35,787 nt of DNA from an uncultured archaeon (GCA_937138675.1 CAKZPG010000021.1:1-35787); one strand, 5' to 3'; counted from the first letter of the stretch, positions 1 through 7,803 are shown. The notes: generated from the letters alone by a model not told the origin. Made by a program: numbers and translations.

Positions 1-1
1 A

Positions 2-520
2 TTCATTTTCAGTCCACTCATGATCATCGACCTTCTCGCCATTCTGCCGTTTTACTTATCTGGTGTGTTAGCCGTAGATACGCGATTTCTAAGGGCTATG
101 CGGCTGTTTCGAGTGGTGCGACTGCTAAAAATTGCCCGATACTCAGAAACGATGCGGTCGTTTTCGTCAGTGATCCGATCTCAAAAAGAGAAGTTGGTCG
201 TCGCAGCCGCGATGAATCTTATCCTGCTCGTACTGTCGTCCTCTATCATGTACCAACTCGAACACGACGCACAACCCGAGCTCTTCAGCTCGATCCCGGC
301 GACGCTGTGGTGGGGCGCGATGACACTCACAACAGTCGGATATGGCGATATGTACCCGGTGACGAGGATGGGACAGGTTGCTGGATCACTCATCGCGGTA
401 TTTGGAATTGGGCTGTTTGCCCTTCCAGCGTCAATACTGGCTGCGGGCTTCATCGAAGACTCTCAGTCAGACAACTCAGACACCTGTCCACACTGCGGGG
501 AGTCGTTAGACGATGATTGA
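2..520 (+). CDS. Voltage-gated potassium channel, 3' part (5' end outside window)
   Basis: This is the C-terminal part of a six-helix voltage-gated K+ channel of the KvAP/ion_trans type, located in the cytoplasmic membrane. The frame is open from base 2, and the residues before the first ATG (FIFSPL) fit the end of S3, so the gene is cut by the window edge. S3 reads IDLLAILPFYL. S4 carries basic residues every third position (RFLRAMRLFRVVRLLKIAR). S5, a pore helix and the K+ selectivity filter TVGYGD follow, then a glycine-containing S6. The C-terminus ends in a short zinc-knuckle-like CPHCGESL tail. The missing part would be S1, S2 and most of S3. The DNA looks less GC-rich than the rest of the window, which may indicate transfer. 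The family call is firm; the gating signal and physiological role are unknown. Confidence 0.93.
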   Translation, partial: FIFSPLMIIDLLAILPFYLSGVLAVDTRFLRAMRLFRVVRLLKIARYSETMRSFSSVIRSQKEKLVVAAAMNLILLVLSSSIMYQLEHDAQPELFSSIPATLWWGAMTLTTVGYGDMYPVTRMGQVAGSLIAVFGIGLFALPASILAAGFIEDSQSDNSDTCPHCGESLDDD

Positions 521-790
521 TATCCTCCCCGCGCTAGAGCGCGAGGAGTCCAGCGCGGGACAGCGGGCCAGTCTCGTCTTCCCGCTGGCAACGTCTCGCC
601 TGCCGAACGGGGTCCGACGAGGCGATACCGGGTTCGTGCGCGATACGTCGGCCCCGCGAGGGTTGTCGACCGTCTCCGTTGGCCCTGACCGCAGGAAGTG
701 AGCGGTAGTCGTCGGATGGCTACTTCGAGCGTAACTACCAGTCAGATACCGATAGAGCCACACCAGCGACACGCCCGACTCGCCGGGCCG
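521..790. other. Non-coding spacer with hairpin, possible IS200/IS605-type end relic
   Basis: This spacer separates the end of the channel gene from the stop of the PitA-like gene. Just after the channel stop, around 525-549, there is an imperfect hairpin (CTCCCCGCGCT, two bases, AGCGCGAGGAG, one mismatch). Stems of this kind next to a 'gatatcctcc' sequence resemble, from memory, the ends of haloarchaeal IS200/IS605 and IS1341 elements. The listed ORFs across it (506-772 minus, 513-701 plus) have no recognisable domain and look spurious. The insertion-sequence reading is inference. Confidence 0.35.
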
Positions 791-2308
791 CTACGCGAGG
801 AAGACGTGCCGCGGTCGGTCGGCCAGCACCTCGCGGCCCCAGTCGACCGTGTTACGGAAGGCCTCGGAGCGAAAGAAGCCCATGGCGTCGTCACGGGCGC
901 GCCACCCGCTCGAGATGAACATGTCGTTTTCGTCGTCGGCGTTCACCATCAGGTCCGTCTCAAGATGGCCCTCGGAGTCGTCTAACAGGCCGAGTACCGT
1001 GTCGAAGCGGTCGGTGAAGTCCTCGCGGTACTCCGGCTTGACGGTGTAGAACATCCCCATCGTCCCAAAGCCGGACTCCTCGTCGCCGGCACGGGCGACC
1101 ACGCCAGGGAGGTCAGAGAGGAAGCCCGCCGCCGTCTCCGCGGCCGACGCCGTCTCCCAGATGCTCACGACCGCGGTTCGGTCGCGCTCGCGGGCGTCGT
1201 AGACGGCAGTCCTGACGTGGGTGTCGTAGTGTTCGAAGTTCCCCCGGAGACCGTCTACATCGCCCGCGAGTTCGTCGGGGTCGGCTTCGGAGTAGAGGAC
1301 AGTTGCGTAGACGTCCTCGCCGTGGGGCTTGCCGGCGTAGATGTCGAGATCAGCGAGCGACCCGCGGATGTCGTCCTTGTCGGCGCCGTCGGCATGTGCT
1401 TGGTGAGCGTGACCGCCGTCGTCGCTATCAGTCTCGGTATGCCCGTTGTGGGCGTTGCCGCTGTCGTCGCTATCAGTCTCGGTATGTCTGTGATGAGCGT
1501 CGGCGCTGTCGTCGGTCTCGAACTCGCTCGTCGGCACCCGCTCGCCAGCGAGGTAGGCGTCGAGGTCGGCGGGCGGGAACCGTCGGCCGACGTAGAACGC
1601 GTCGAACTCACCGTAGCGTGCCGACACTTCGTCAAAGCGCATCTCGTAGACAATACGCTTGATATCGACAGGGTCGTCGCCGAACAGCGTCACGCTCCAC
1701 TCATGTTCGTCGTAGCCGAGTGAGGAGGCGATGGTCTGGGTGATCCGTCCGGCGTAGTTTCTCCCGGTGTCACCGTGTTCGGCCATCAGCTCCCGGCGCT
1801 CGTCCATCGAGAGCGTGTACCAGTTGTCCGCGCCCTCACGGCGCTTGCTCATCGGGTAGTAGGAGACGTACGCGTTCTCTGGCGGGTCGGGGTGGAGCTT
1901 CGACTGCATGTAGCGTCGGGTGCCTTTGTCTATCTCCTCGGCGTCGCCCTCGAAGTACTCTGTTGAGACGTAGCCGCTCACCTCGGTGACGGAGACGTGC
2001 GAGTCAGCCCGGTCGAGAAAGCGTGCGAGCTCTGTCGACTCGAACTGGCGTTCGAGCGCCGATATATCATCGAACGCCGGACGCATGTGGACGAGCATGA
2101 GGTCGGCGCCGTCGCCCACGACGGACGTGACGGCGGTGTGTCCCTCGTCTGCATCTGTGACCGCTACGGCGTCGCGCAGAAACTCCGAGCCGTCTGCGAC
2201 TGCCCGCTCGCGGTCGCGCTCCGGTGCCGCTTGCCACGCGTCCCAGTCGACCGCCCTGAGGTCGTGGAGGACGAACCAGCCCTCGTCGGTTGGAGGTACC
2301 TCGGCCAT
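791..2308 (-). CDS. pitA: Cld/HemQ-like heme protein fused to ABM domain (PitA type)
   Basis: This 505-residue protein has two domains, as in the haloarchaeal PitA family. Residues about 1-245 form a chlorite dismutase/HemQ-like domain. It has the YPMSKRREG segment with the tyrosine (about Tyr151) that is catalytic in coproheme decarboxylases, and a histidine in AEHGDTGR (about His178) at the position of the proximal heme ligand. The conserved blocks EWSVTLF and YEMRFDE also fit. Residues about 262-312 are an Asp/His-rich linker with two copies of a 15-residue unit starting HTETDSDD. Residues about 313-505 resemble the antibiotic biosynthesis monooxygenase (ABM) dimeric alpha-beta fold. It is probably cytoplasmic and heme- or coproheme-binding. 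Whether it decarboxylates coproheme, handles reactive oxygen or stores heme cannot be decided here. The start MAEVPPTDEGW gives a full Cld N-terminus. Confidence 0.88.
   Translation of the reverse strand: MAEVPPTDEGWFVLHDLRAVDWDAWQAAPERDRERAVADGSEFLRDAVAVTDADEGHTAVTSVVGDGADLMLVHMRPAFDDISALERQFESTELARFLDRADSHVSVTEVSGYVSTEYFEGDAEEIDKGTRRYMQSKLHPDPPENAYVSYYPMSKRREGADNWYTLSMDERRELMAEHGDTGRNYAGRITQTIASSLGYDEHEWSVTLFGDDPVDIKRIVYEMRFDEVSARYGEFDAFYVGRRFPPADLDAYLAGERVPTSEFETDDSADAHHRHTETDSDDSGNAHNGHTETDSDDGGHAHQAHADGADKDDIRGSLADLDIYAGKPHGEDVYATVLYSEADPDELAGDVDGLRGNFEHYDTHVRTAVYDARERDRTAVVSIWETASAAETAAGFLSDLPGVVARAGDEESGFGTMGMFYTVKPEYREDFTDRFDTVLGLLDDSEGHLETDLMVNADDENDMFISSGWRARDDAMGFFRSEAFRNTVDWGREVLADRPRHVFLA
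1418..1507 (-). repeat. Tandem 45-bp repeat in the His-rich linker of PitA
   Basis: The 23-base string gtcgtcgctatcagtctcgg+tat occurs at 1418 and again at 1463, a 45-base period that equals 15 codons. In the protein this gives two tandem units beginning HTETDSDD and followed by a His-containing half. It is an in-frame duplication, so linker length could vary between strains by slippage. Confidence 0.8.
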
Positions 2309-2342
2309 ACCGTGAGCCGGAGCCGCATCCGTATGGGCCTTA

Positions 2343-4127
2343 CTAGTTCAGCAGCGACGGCCCGAACACAAGGAGAAGAAGTGAGGCGAGCATGGTGAGG
2401 CCGATGCCGGTCGTGATGGTCGATACCACACGGTCGCGGTCGGCAACGGGGAGTCGGGAGACGATTGCCTCGGTGCCGCTGCGGAGGATACGCCCGCCGT
2501 CTAGCGGGTAGCCTGGGATGCAGTTGAACAGCCCGAGCTGGAGGTTGACCCACGCCGCCCAGAAGAGGACATTTGCGGTCAGGAAGACGGCCGGCTCGCC
2601 CGTAACCCCGAGCGGGCCCTGTACGTCGTAGAAGGCCGTCCAGTAGCCGGTGAACCCGGGGAAGTTCGGCACGCCGAGGACGAACGAGGCCAGCGGCAGG
2701 ATGAGCGCGACGAAGATGGGGAGCAGGAGCGATCCACCGGTCCCGATTGGCGAGGCTGCGCCCGGCCCGCCGTCGCCGCCGAGCAACTCGAGGTAGGTGC
2801 CGGCGGGGTAGGCCTCGACGCCGAAGTCGTCGAGCACCACCCCACTCGTCCCCTCGAACACTCCGACTCCGAGCAGGCCGCCTCCGTCGTCGTCGGCGTC
2901 GAGTGTTGCCTCGTAGCTCTGGCGCTCGCCGTTACGGTAGGTCTCGACCGCGATCCGTTCGCCCGCCGTCGTGTCGTCGAGCGCCGCCGTCAGTTCGCGC
3001 TGGTCGGTCACACGGGCGCCGTCGATGTGCGTGACCACTGTCGTCTCAACTGGGGCGCCTGCAGCGTCGAGTGCGCCGCCCTCACTCACGGCGACGTAGA
3101 CGCCAACGGGGAACGTCCGGGTCCCGGCGGTCGTCTCTACCGTCGCGACGGTTTGGTTCTCGACGACGCGCTCGAAGCCGGCCCGCGTCGAGACAGGTGT
3201 CCCCTCTACGGCGGTGACCCGGATGGGATCACCGCGCGGGTCGACGGTGAGGTTCGCAGGGGAGCCTCCAACGCTACCGACCACCACCAGCGACCGGTCG
3301 ACCGATACCGTCCGCTCGTCGTCGACGGTGACGGAGACAGTACTCGCCTCCGTAGCCGCGAGCACCGCCTCCAGATCGGCCTCGGTCGCAACCGAGCGCC
3401 CCTCGATCGCGGTCACGCGGTCACCCTGGTCGATACCGGCTGCGTCGGCGGGCGTACCGCTGAACGCGTCGGCCACGGGGACACCCGGGGCGACGGTGAT
3501 AGCGCCGATAACCGGGCCGAACAGAAGCGCGAACCCCACCGCTGCGATGACAAAGTTGTTCGTCACGCCCGCGGCGAACATCCGGGTGCGCGCGCCGCGA
3601 TCCGCGCGGCGCTGGCTCTCCTCGCTCGGCTCGACGAACGCGCCAATAGGCACCACCGCGAGACTGACGAGTCCCATCGACTCGATGTCGATATCCTCGA
3701 CCCGGCAGAGCAGACCGTGGCCCCCCTCGTGAACGACGAGCCCGACCAGAAGGCCGAGTAGTATCTCTGGTGCGACCGACAGCGGGAGAAAGTCGTTCAC
3801 CCCAGGGATGACGAGGAAGTTCCGGGGCTGAGTCACCTGTGTCGGCTCGGGCGGGTTCTGGAGGATTGCGCCGGCCTGTGCAACTAGCAGAGCGAACGAG
3901 CCGCCCATCACAACGAGCGCAATCCCCACGCCGACGTTGCTCCAAGCACGCCAGAACCGCTTGGGCCGCGCGAGTCGGGTCAGGAGCACTCGCCCGCGCG
4001 TCGTGTGGATCGTCGTGAGCGGGCCCGAGAGCCGGACCGACGACGGAAGCAGTCCTCGAGCCTTGAGCAGGTACGCGGCGACAGTGTAACCGACAAGTAC
4101 TGCTGCCAACACGACCAGCAAGTCCAT
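2343..4127 (-). CDS. Site-2 protease family membrane metalloprotease (M50) with PDZ domains
   Basis: This 594-residue polytopic membrane protein belongs to the S2P/M50 intramembrane metalloproteases. The zinc-binding HEGGH lies at residues 133-137 in a membrane segment. The second metal site is PGYPLDGGRIL near residue 530. Between them are two PDZ-like regions (about 220-300 and 350-415), the arrangement seen in RseP-like regulated intramembrane proteases. There are N-terminal helices (residues 2-22 and about 66-88) and a C-terminal helix. It lies downstream of pyrH-lysS and the small ORF on the same strand, with a 124-bp gap. The haloarchaeal substrate is unknown; cleavage of membrane-bound regulators is the usual family role. 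HEGGH in place of the more common HExGH is still a valid HExxH zinc motif. Confidence 0.92.
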   Translation of the reverse strand: MDLLVVLAAVLVGYTVAAYLLKARGLLPSSVRLSGPLTTIHTTRGRVLLTRLARPKRFWRAWSNVGVGIALVVMGGSFALLVAQAGAILQNPPEPTQVTQPRNFLVIPGVNDFLPLSVAPEILLGLLVGLVVHEGGHGLLCRVEDIDIESMGLVSLAVVPIGAFVEPSEESQRRADRGARTRMFAAGVTNNFVIAAVGFALLFGPVIGAITVAPGVPVADAFSGTPADAAGIDQGDRVTAIEGRSVATEADLEAVLAATEASTVSVTVDDERTVSVDRSLVVVGSVGGSPANLTVDPRGDPIRVTAVEGTPVSTRAGFERVVENQTVATVETTAGTRTFPVGVYVAVSEGGALDAAGAPVETTVVTHIDGARVTDQRELTAALDDTTAGERIAVETYRNGERQSYEATLDADDDGGGLLGVGVFEGTSGVVLDDFGVEAYPAGTYLELLGGDGGPGAASPIGTGGSLLLPIFVALILPLASFVLGVPNFPGFTGYWTAFYDVQGPLGVTGEPAVFLTANVLFWAAWVNLQLGLFNCIPGYPLDGGRILRSGTEAIVSRLPVADRDRVVSTITTGIGLTMLASLLLLVFGPSLLN

Positions 4128-4251
4128 CTACCCGACAGAGGCTCGCGCCGGCAAAAAGGCCGTCGACCCCCCGTTTTCCGGCGCCGGCGCCGAGTAGGCA
4201 CCCGAGCCTATCGTCGCTGCAAAGCAACAGCTACTCCAGGCGGGAGACGGC

Positions 4252-4410
4252 TCATTTCATCGAGGATAGCCTCCTGAGGCGCTCTTCCGTCGGCATGTCG
4301 CTGAGCTGCTGTCCGCCGCCGTTGACCTCGACGACCCGGACGATATGAGCGTCCGCGCGACCGTCGACCGCTCCCTCTCGATCTGCGACCAGTACCCGTT
4401 CGAGATCCAT
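4252..4410 (-). CDS. Small acidic/basic mixed protein, 52 aa, not in ORF track
   Basis: Between lysS and the S2P gene, the minus strand carries a short ORF that the track omits because it is under 60 codons. It begins MDLERVLVADREGAV, continues with a HIVRVVEVNGGG segment and ends RLRRLSSMK. The frame is open back to the lysS stop codon, so this ATG is the first usable start. Its codons have the C/G third-position bias of the neighbouring genes. The pattern suggests a short beta strand pair followed by a helix. I recognise no family. It lies 69 bp after lysS on the same strand and could be the third gene of that operon. It may instead be a chance ORF. Confidence 0.5.
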   Translation of the reverse strand: MDLERVLVADREGAVDGRADAHIVRVVEVNGGGQQLSDMPTEERLRRLSSMK

Positions 4411-4479
4411 GATGTCCCCAACCCACGCTTGATAGTTGTCGCGTCTGTTGTCGTCGACGCAATCGAGGGGAGCCGACCC

Positions 4480-6099
4480 CTACCCCTCGCGGCGAAGTCG
4501 CTCGACGACGAACGAGCGGTCGAGGTCGCCGAGGAACTCACCCAGTCGCGGCCCTTCGGTGTCGTCAAAGAAGAGCCGGTAACCGGCCGCGAAAAAGTCG
4601 CCCACCTCCATGCCGTTGTCGCGCGCCGTCTCGTAGATAGTCGCCTGAATCTCCTCGCCGTCGGCGCCCGACTCAACAACGTCCGCGAGGTCGTCAAGCG
4701 CCGCCGCGGTCGTCGCGTCGAACTCGACTGCCGGCAGATTGGTCTGGAGGCGGTAGTCGTAGCGGTTGCCGGTTCGGGCCGCCCACGTCCGGGCGCGTTC
4801 GACCCGGTTGAGCGCCGCTGCGACCGCCTCATCGGACGTATCGGCTGGCAGGTGGCCATCGTCGCGGGCGAGTCGCTGGCGCAGCTTACTGTCGTCGGTC
4901 ATCCCGAGGACCGCGGCGACAGCGTAGGGGATCCGCACCCGCTCCTCGTGAATCTCGTCGACGAGGAACGGGTAGACTCGCTCTGCGAACGGCGCGAGAT
5001 CCGGATCATCCTTACGGCCAAGCGCCACCCGTTCGAGATGGTCGAAGTCGTCCACGAGCCGGTCCAGTCGCTCCACGTCGAGGTCTCGGGCCTTTCGGGG
5101 GTTGAGCGCGAAGAAGTACCGCACGACCTCGGGTTCGAGGAGATCGAGCAGCTCTCGCGCCGTAACGACGTTCCCCTCTGAGGAGGAGAGTGGCTCGCCC
5201 TCGAGCGTGAACCACTCGTAGGTCATCGGCACCGGTGACCGGTGGTCGAACACCGTCTCTGCGATCGCGACGCCACTCGGCCACGACCCCTCGGCGTGGT
5301 CCTTGCCGAAGGGCTCGAAGTCGACGCCGAGAGTCACCCACTGAGCGGGCCACTCGAACCGCCACGGAAGTTTCCCCTCGCGGAGCGTCGCCGTTGCCTC
5401 GGTACCACAGCCCTCTACCTCTCGGCCGCCCGCCGTGAGCCCGGAGCAGACGTAGCCGACGGTCCCCGCGTCGACGTCGACCTCCCGCACGTCGTCCGTC
5501 AGACGGCCACACTCGGCGCACTGGGCCATGAATGGCACGTAGTCATCGGGCACGTCGGACTGATATTCCGCCAGCACCTCGCGGGCGGCGTCGCGCTGGG
5601 CGAGCGCTGTCTGGGTTGCGGGCTCGAACGCTCCTGACTCGTAGAGCTCGGTGTTCGACTCGAAGTCGACGTCGACCCCGAGAAGGTTCGCCGACCGATG
5701 GAGCAGGTGGGTGAAGTGGTCGCCGTAGGAGTCGTGATCACACCCCTCGATGGGGTCGGGAATCGAGGTGTAGGGCTTGCCTAAATTCCGACCCAGCGCG
5801 CTCGCGTTTACCCGGTCGTCACCTAATTCAACGAGTTCGAACTCGCTGGTTGCAAGCCGACGGGGCACCTTCCGGAGTGCGTCGCGGTCATCGCTGGTGA
5901 ACACCTGCCGGACCTTATAACCCCGATCGCGCAGTGCCTCGGCGACGAACCAGCCCCGAAGCAGTTCGTTGAGGTGGCCGACGTGTGGGACGCCAGAGGG
6001 CGAGACGCCGCCCTTGATGACGACCGGCTCCTCGGGGTCGGACGCCTCCACCTCGTCGGCGACGGCGTCGGCCCAGAACTCGTGTTGGTTTTCGCTCAT
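4480..6099 (-). CDS. lysS: Lysyl-tRNA synthetase, class I
   Basis: This enzyme charges tRNA-Lys with lysine using ATP in the cytoplasm. At 539 residues it is the archaeal class I form, not the class II LysRS of most bacteria and eukaryotes. The Rossmann nucleotide-binding domain has the HIGH signature as HVGH (residues 39-42), and the KMSKS loop appears as LSSSEGN (about 304-310). A CAEC pair at 194-197 with further cysteines near 218 and 231 could form a zinc-binding insertion. The C-terminal half is the helical anticodon-binding region. Its ATG overlaps the pyrH stop codon by 4 bp (ATGA), so the two are very likely co-transcribed and translationally coupled. Confidence 0.97.
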   Translation of the reverse strand: MSENQHEFWADAVADEVEASDPEEPVVIKGGVSPSGVPHVGHLNELLRGWFVAEALRDRGYKVRQVFTSDDRDALRKVPRRLATSEFELVELGDDRVNASALGRNLGKPYTSIPDPIEGCDHDSYGDHFTHLLHRSANLLGVDVDFESNTELYESGAFEPATQTALAQRDAAREVLAEYQSDVPDDYVPFMAQCAECGRLTDDVREVDVDAGTVGYVCSGLTAGGREVEGCGTEATATLREGKLPWRFEWPAQWVTLGVDFEPFGKDHAEGSWPSGVAIAETVFDHRSPVPMTYEWFTLEGEPLSSSEGNVVTARELLDLLEPEVVRYFFALNPRKARDLDVERLDRLVDDFDHLERVALGRKDDPDLAPFAERVYPFLVDEIHEERVRIPYAVAAVLGMTDDSKLRQRLARDDGHLPADTSDEAVAAALNRVERARTWAARTGNRYDYRLQTNLPAVEFDATTAAALDDLADVVESGADGEEIQATIYETARDNGMEVGDFFAAGYRLFFDDTEGPRLGEFLGDLDRSFVVERLRREG

Positions 6100-6767
6100 C
6101 GTATCTCAGTCCCGTCGAACTCGCCGTCGACGATCGCCCGCCGGACCGTCTCGGGGTCGATGCCGTCTACCACCAGCGCCCGGAGACCGGCGCGTTCCAC
6201 CAGCTTTGCCGCGAGCAGGTCGACCGGAGCCGACGCACCCGCCGACCGGCTCATCGGCGCGACAACGTCGACGAGTTCGCCCGGTGTGAGCTCGTCGAAC
6301 CGAACCGCCTCACCGTCGGCCGTCGGGTCGACGTCGTAGACGCCGTCGACGCTCGTCGCGAACAGCAGAAGATCGGCGCGGGCGTCCTCCGCCAGTGCCG
6401 CGGCGACGGCGTCGGTCGTCTGGCCGGGGGCAACCCCGCCCATTACGGGGATGCGGCCGGCTGCCATCGCCTCAACGGACGCCTCGTAGCCGTCGGTCCG
6501 GGCGCTCGGTGCGTCGAGCGCGGCCCGGAGAAGCCGGGCGTTTAGATGCGTGACACCGATGCCCAGCCTGTCTAACTCCACCTCCGTCGTGTCGAGTTCT
6601 CGCGCCGCCTCAATATACTCGCGGGCGACGGGTCCCCCACCGACGACGACCCCAATCTCGTGACCGGCCTCGACCGCCTCGTCGAGTGCCGCCGCGTACG
6701 CCGCGACACGGTCCGGGTCGAGGTCCGGGGCGAGAACGCTCCCGCCTACGGATACGACAACTCTCAT
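6096..6767 (-). CDS. pyrH: Uridylate (UMP) kinase, archaeal type
   Basis: This enzyme phosphorylates UMP to UDP with ATP in pyrimidine nucleotide synthesis. It is an amino-acid-kinase-fold protein of 223 residues. The N-terminal MRVVVSVGGSVLAPD contains the phosphate-binding GGS loop, followed by VVVGGGPVAREYI and later the segment ATSVDGVYDVDPTA typical of this fold. The ORF track starts 13 codons earlier at MITLIGRSG, but the internal ATG matches the family N-terminus. It also places a TATA-like element (6792-6798) 28 nt upstream. The gene is first in an operon with lysS (4-bp overlap) and divergent from the MoaE fusion gene, with 81 bp between them. Confidence 0.96.
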   Translation of the reverse strand: MRVVVSVGGSVLAPDLDPDRVAAYAAALDEAVEAGHEIGVVVGGGPVAREYIEAARELDTTEVELDRLGIGVTHLNARLLRAALDAPSARTDGYEASVEAMAAGRIPVMGGVAPGQTTDAVAAALAEDARADLLLFATSVDGVYDVDPTADGEAVRFDELTPGELVDVVAPMSRSAGASAPVDLLAAKLVERAGLRALVVDGIDPETVRRAIVDGEFDGTEIR

Positions 6768-6791
6768 AATCTTGAATCGGCCCGAGCGTCC

Positions 6792-6798
6792 GATAAGG
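6792..6798 (-). promoter_or_regulatory. TATA-like box for pyrH-lysS
   Basis: On the minus strand the sequence reads CCTTATC, centred 28 nt upstream of the chosen pyrH ATG. This is the distance expected for a leaderless archaeal transcript and supports that start. Confidence 0.5.
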
Positions 6799-6848
6799 GT
6801 TATCACCTGCGCCGACAGAATGAATTGGGCCCGGGGACGCCCTCACTC

Positions 6849-7628
6849 ATGCGCGCTGTACGCGTGGTCGGCCCCGATGCGACCGCCGCCGTCGCACACA
6901 TCGCTTCGGTACTCGATGGCTCCGTTGCGACTGTCGAACATCTCGACCCTGGTACCCCCCGGACGCCGCCACCCGCGGCAGACACCGCCTACGGCCTCGC
7001 CGCCGACGGCTCGTGGGTCGGCGTGGGCGAGAACCAGAGCCTCACGACACTTCTTGAGGCCGTGGCTGGCCACGACTACGCCCTGGTCGCGGGTGCCGAA
7101 GCCCGCCTGCCAGCCGTTGTACTGGGTGACGCGACGGCCTCCGACATCCTCGTCCGGGCGGAGTCGGCCGACGATCTCGACCTCGATCATGTCGCAGCCG
7201 AGATAGCAACGCTCGACCCGCGCGAGACGCTTGAGTCGCTCGTCGCCGTGGTGAAAGCCGACCCCGCGGCTGACCGCGCTGGCGCGATTGCGACGTTCAC
7301 CGGCCGCGTCCGTACGCGGGATAGTCCAGATGACGCGCCGACCGAACGGCTGGAGTTCGAGAAGTACGAGGGCGTTGCCGACGAGCGAATGGCAACGATC
7401 GAACGGGAGCTAGCCGAGCGAGACGGCGTCTTCGCCGTCCGCACACACCACCGTACGGGTATCGTTGAGGCGGGCGAGGATATCGTCTACGTCGTCGTTC
7501 TCGCTGGCCACCGCCGCGAGGCCTTCCACGCGGTCGAAGACGGTATCGACCGTCTGAAAGATGAGGTGCCCTTATTTAAGAAGGAAGTGACGGTCGACGA
7601 TGAGTTCTGGGTCCACGAACGGGACTGA
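6849..7628 (+). CDS. moaE: Molybdopterin synthase catalytic subunit MoaE with MobB-like N-terminal domain
   Basis: The 259-residue protein combines an N-terminal domain of about 120 residues with a C-terminal MoaE domain. MoaE, with a thiocarboxylated MoaD, inserts two sulfurs into precursor Z to make molybdopterin. MoaE hallmarks are GAIATFTGRVRT, VRTHHRTGIVEAGE, HRREAFHAVEDGID and the basic FKKEVTVDDEFWVHE near the end, which holds the catalytic lysines. The N-terminal part (MRAVRVVGPDATAAVAH) resembles MobB but lacks the GKT of a Walker A loop, so it probably does not bind nucleotide in the usual way. The ORF track begins 63 codons upstream in the pyrH promoter; the ATG at 6849 fits the family start and has an AT-rich element (AATGAATT) near -26. 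It is divergent from pyrH. Confidence 0.93.
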   Translation: MRAVRVVGPDATAAVAHIASVLDGSVATVEHLDPGTPRTPPPAADTAYGLAADGSWVGVGENQSLTTLLEAVAGHDYALVAGAEARLPAVVLGDATASDILVRAESADDLDLDHVAAEIATLDPRETLESLVAVVKADPAADRAGAIATFTGRVRTRDSPDDAPTERLEFEKYEGVADERMATIERELAERDGVFAVRTHHRTGIVEAGEDIVYVVVLAGHRREAFHAVEDGIDRLKDEVPLFKKEVTVDDEFWVHERD

Positions 7629-7713
7629 CGCCAATCGTATCTCTCTATAGACACGTTGGGAAGAAATACGCTTAGACTGCTTTGTAAAACGTCTAAGTGC
7701 TTTTGCGACGTTT

Positions 7714-7765
7714 GTGAACGGTTCCGTTTGGGTCGATTCAGGCTCGAATCCACCCAAACGTTCAC
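7714..7765. repeat. Long imperfect inverted repeat, possible operator
   Basis: The left arm (about 7714-7740, GTGAACG...GTTTGGGTCGATTC) and right arm (about 7743-7765, GAATCCACCCAAACGTTCAC) are imperfect reverse complements. The cores GTTTGGGT/ACCCAAAC, GATTC/GAATC and GTGAACG/CGTTCAC all match, with a 4-base insertion in the left arm. The element ends directly before the TATA-like box of the DUF7123 gene, where a dimeric regulator could act. It could also fold as a hairpin if transcribed. Confidence 0.6.
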
Positions 7766-7767
7766 CC

Positions 7768-7775
7768 TCTTATAC
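7768..7775 (+). promoter_or_regulatory. TATA-like box of the DUF7123-type gene
   Basis: TCTTATAC lies about 32 nt before the ATG at 7804 and immediately follows the inverted repeat. The implied transcript start is within a few bases of the start codon. Confidence 0.5.
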
Positions 7776-7803
7776 ACGGGTGCCGCCTCAGGTGGTGATT
7801 ACG

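Noticed and set aside
1418-1507. CRISPR-like direct repeat
   Set aside because: Only two copies, in frame, and inside a coding linker; it is a protein repeat.
1217-1723. 168-aa plus-strand ORF with a repeated VVAISLGM segment
   Set aside because: It is the opposite strand of the repeated linker in pitA; the hydrophobic repeat is the reverse reading of the His/Asp codons, not a membrane protein.
3027-3761. 244-aa plus-strand ORF
   Set aside because: Antisense to the PDZ-type S2P gene; no recognisable domain.
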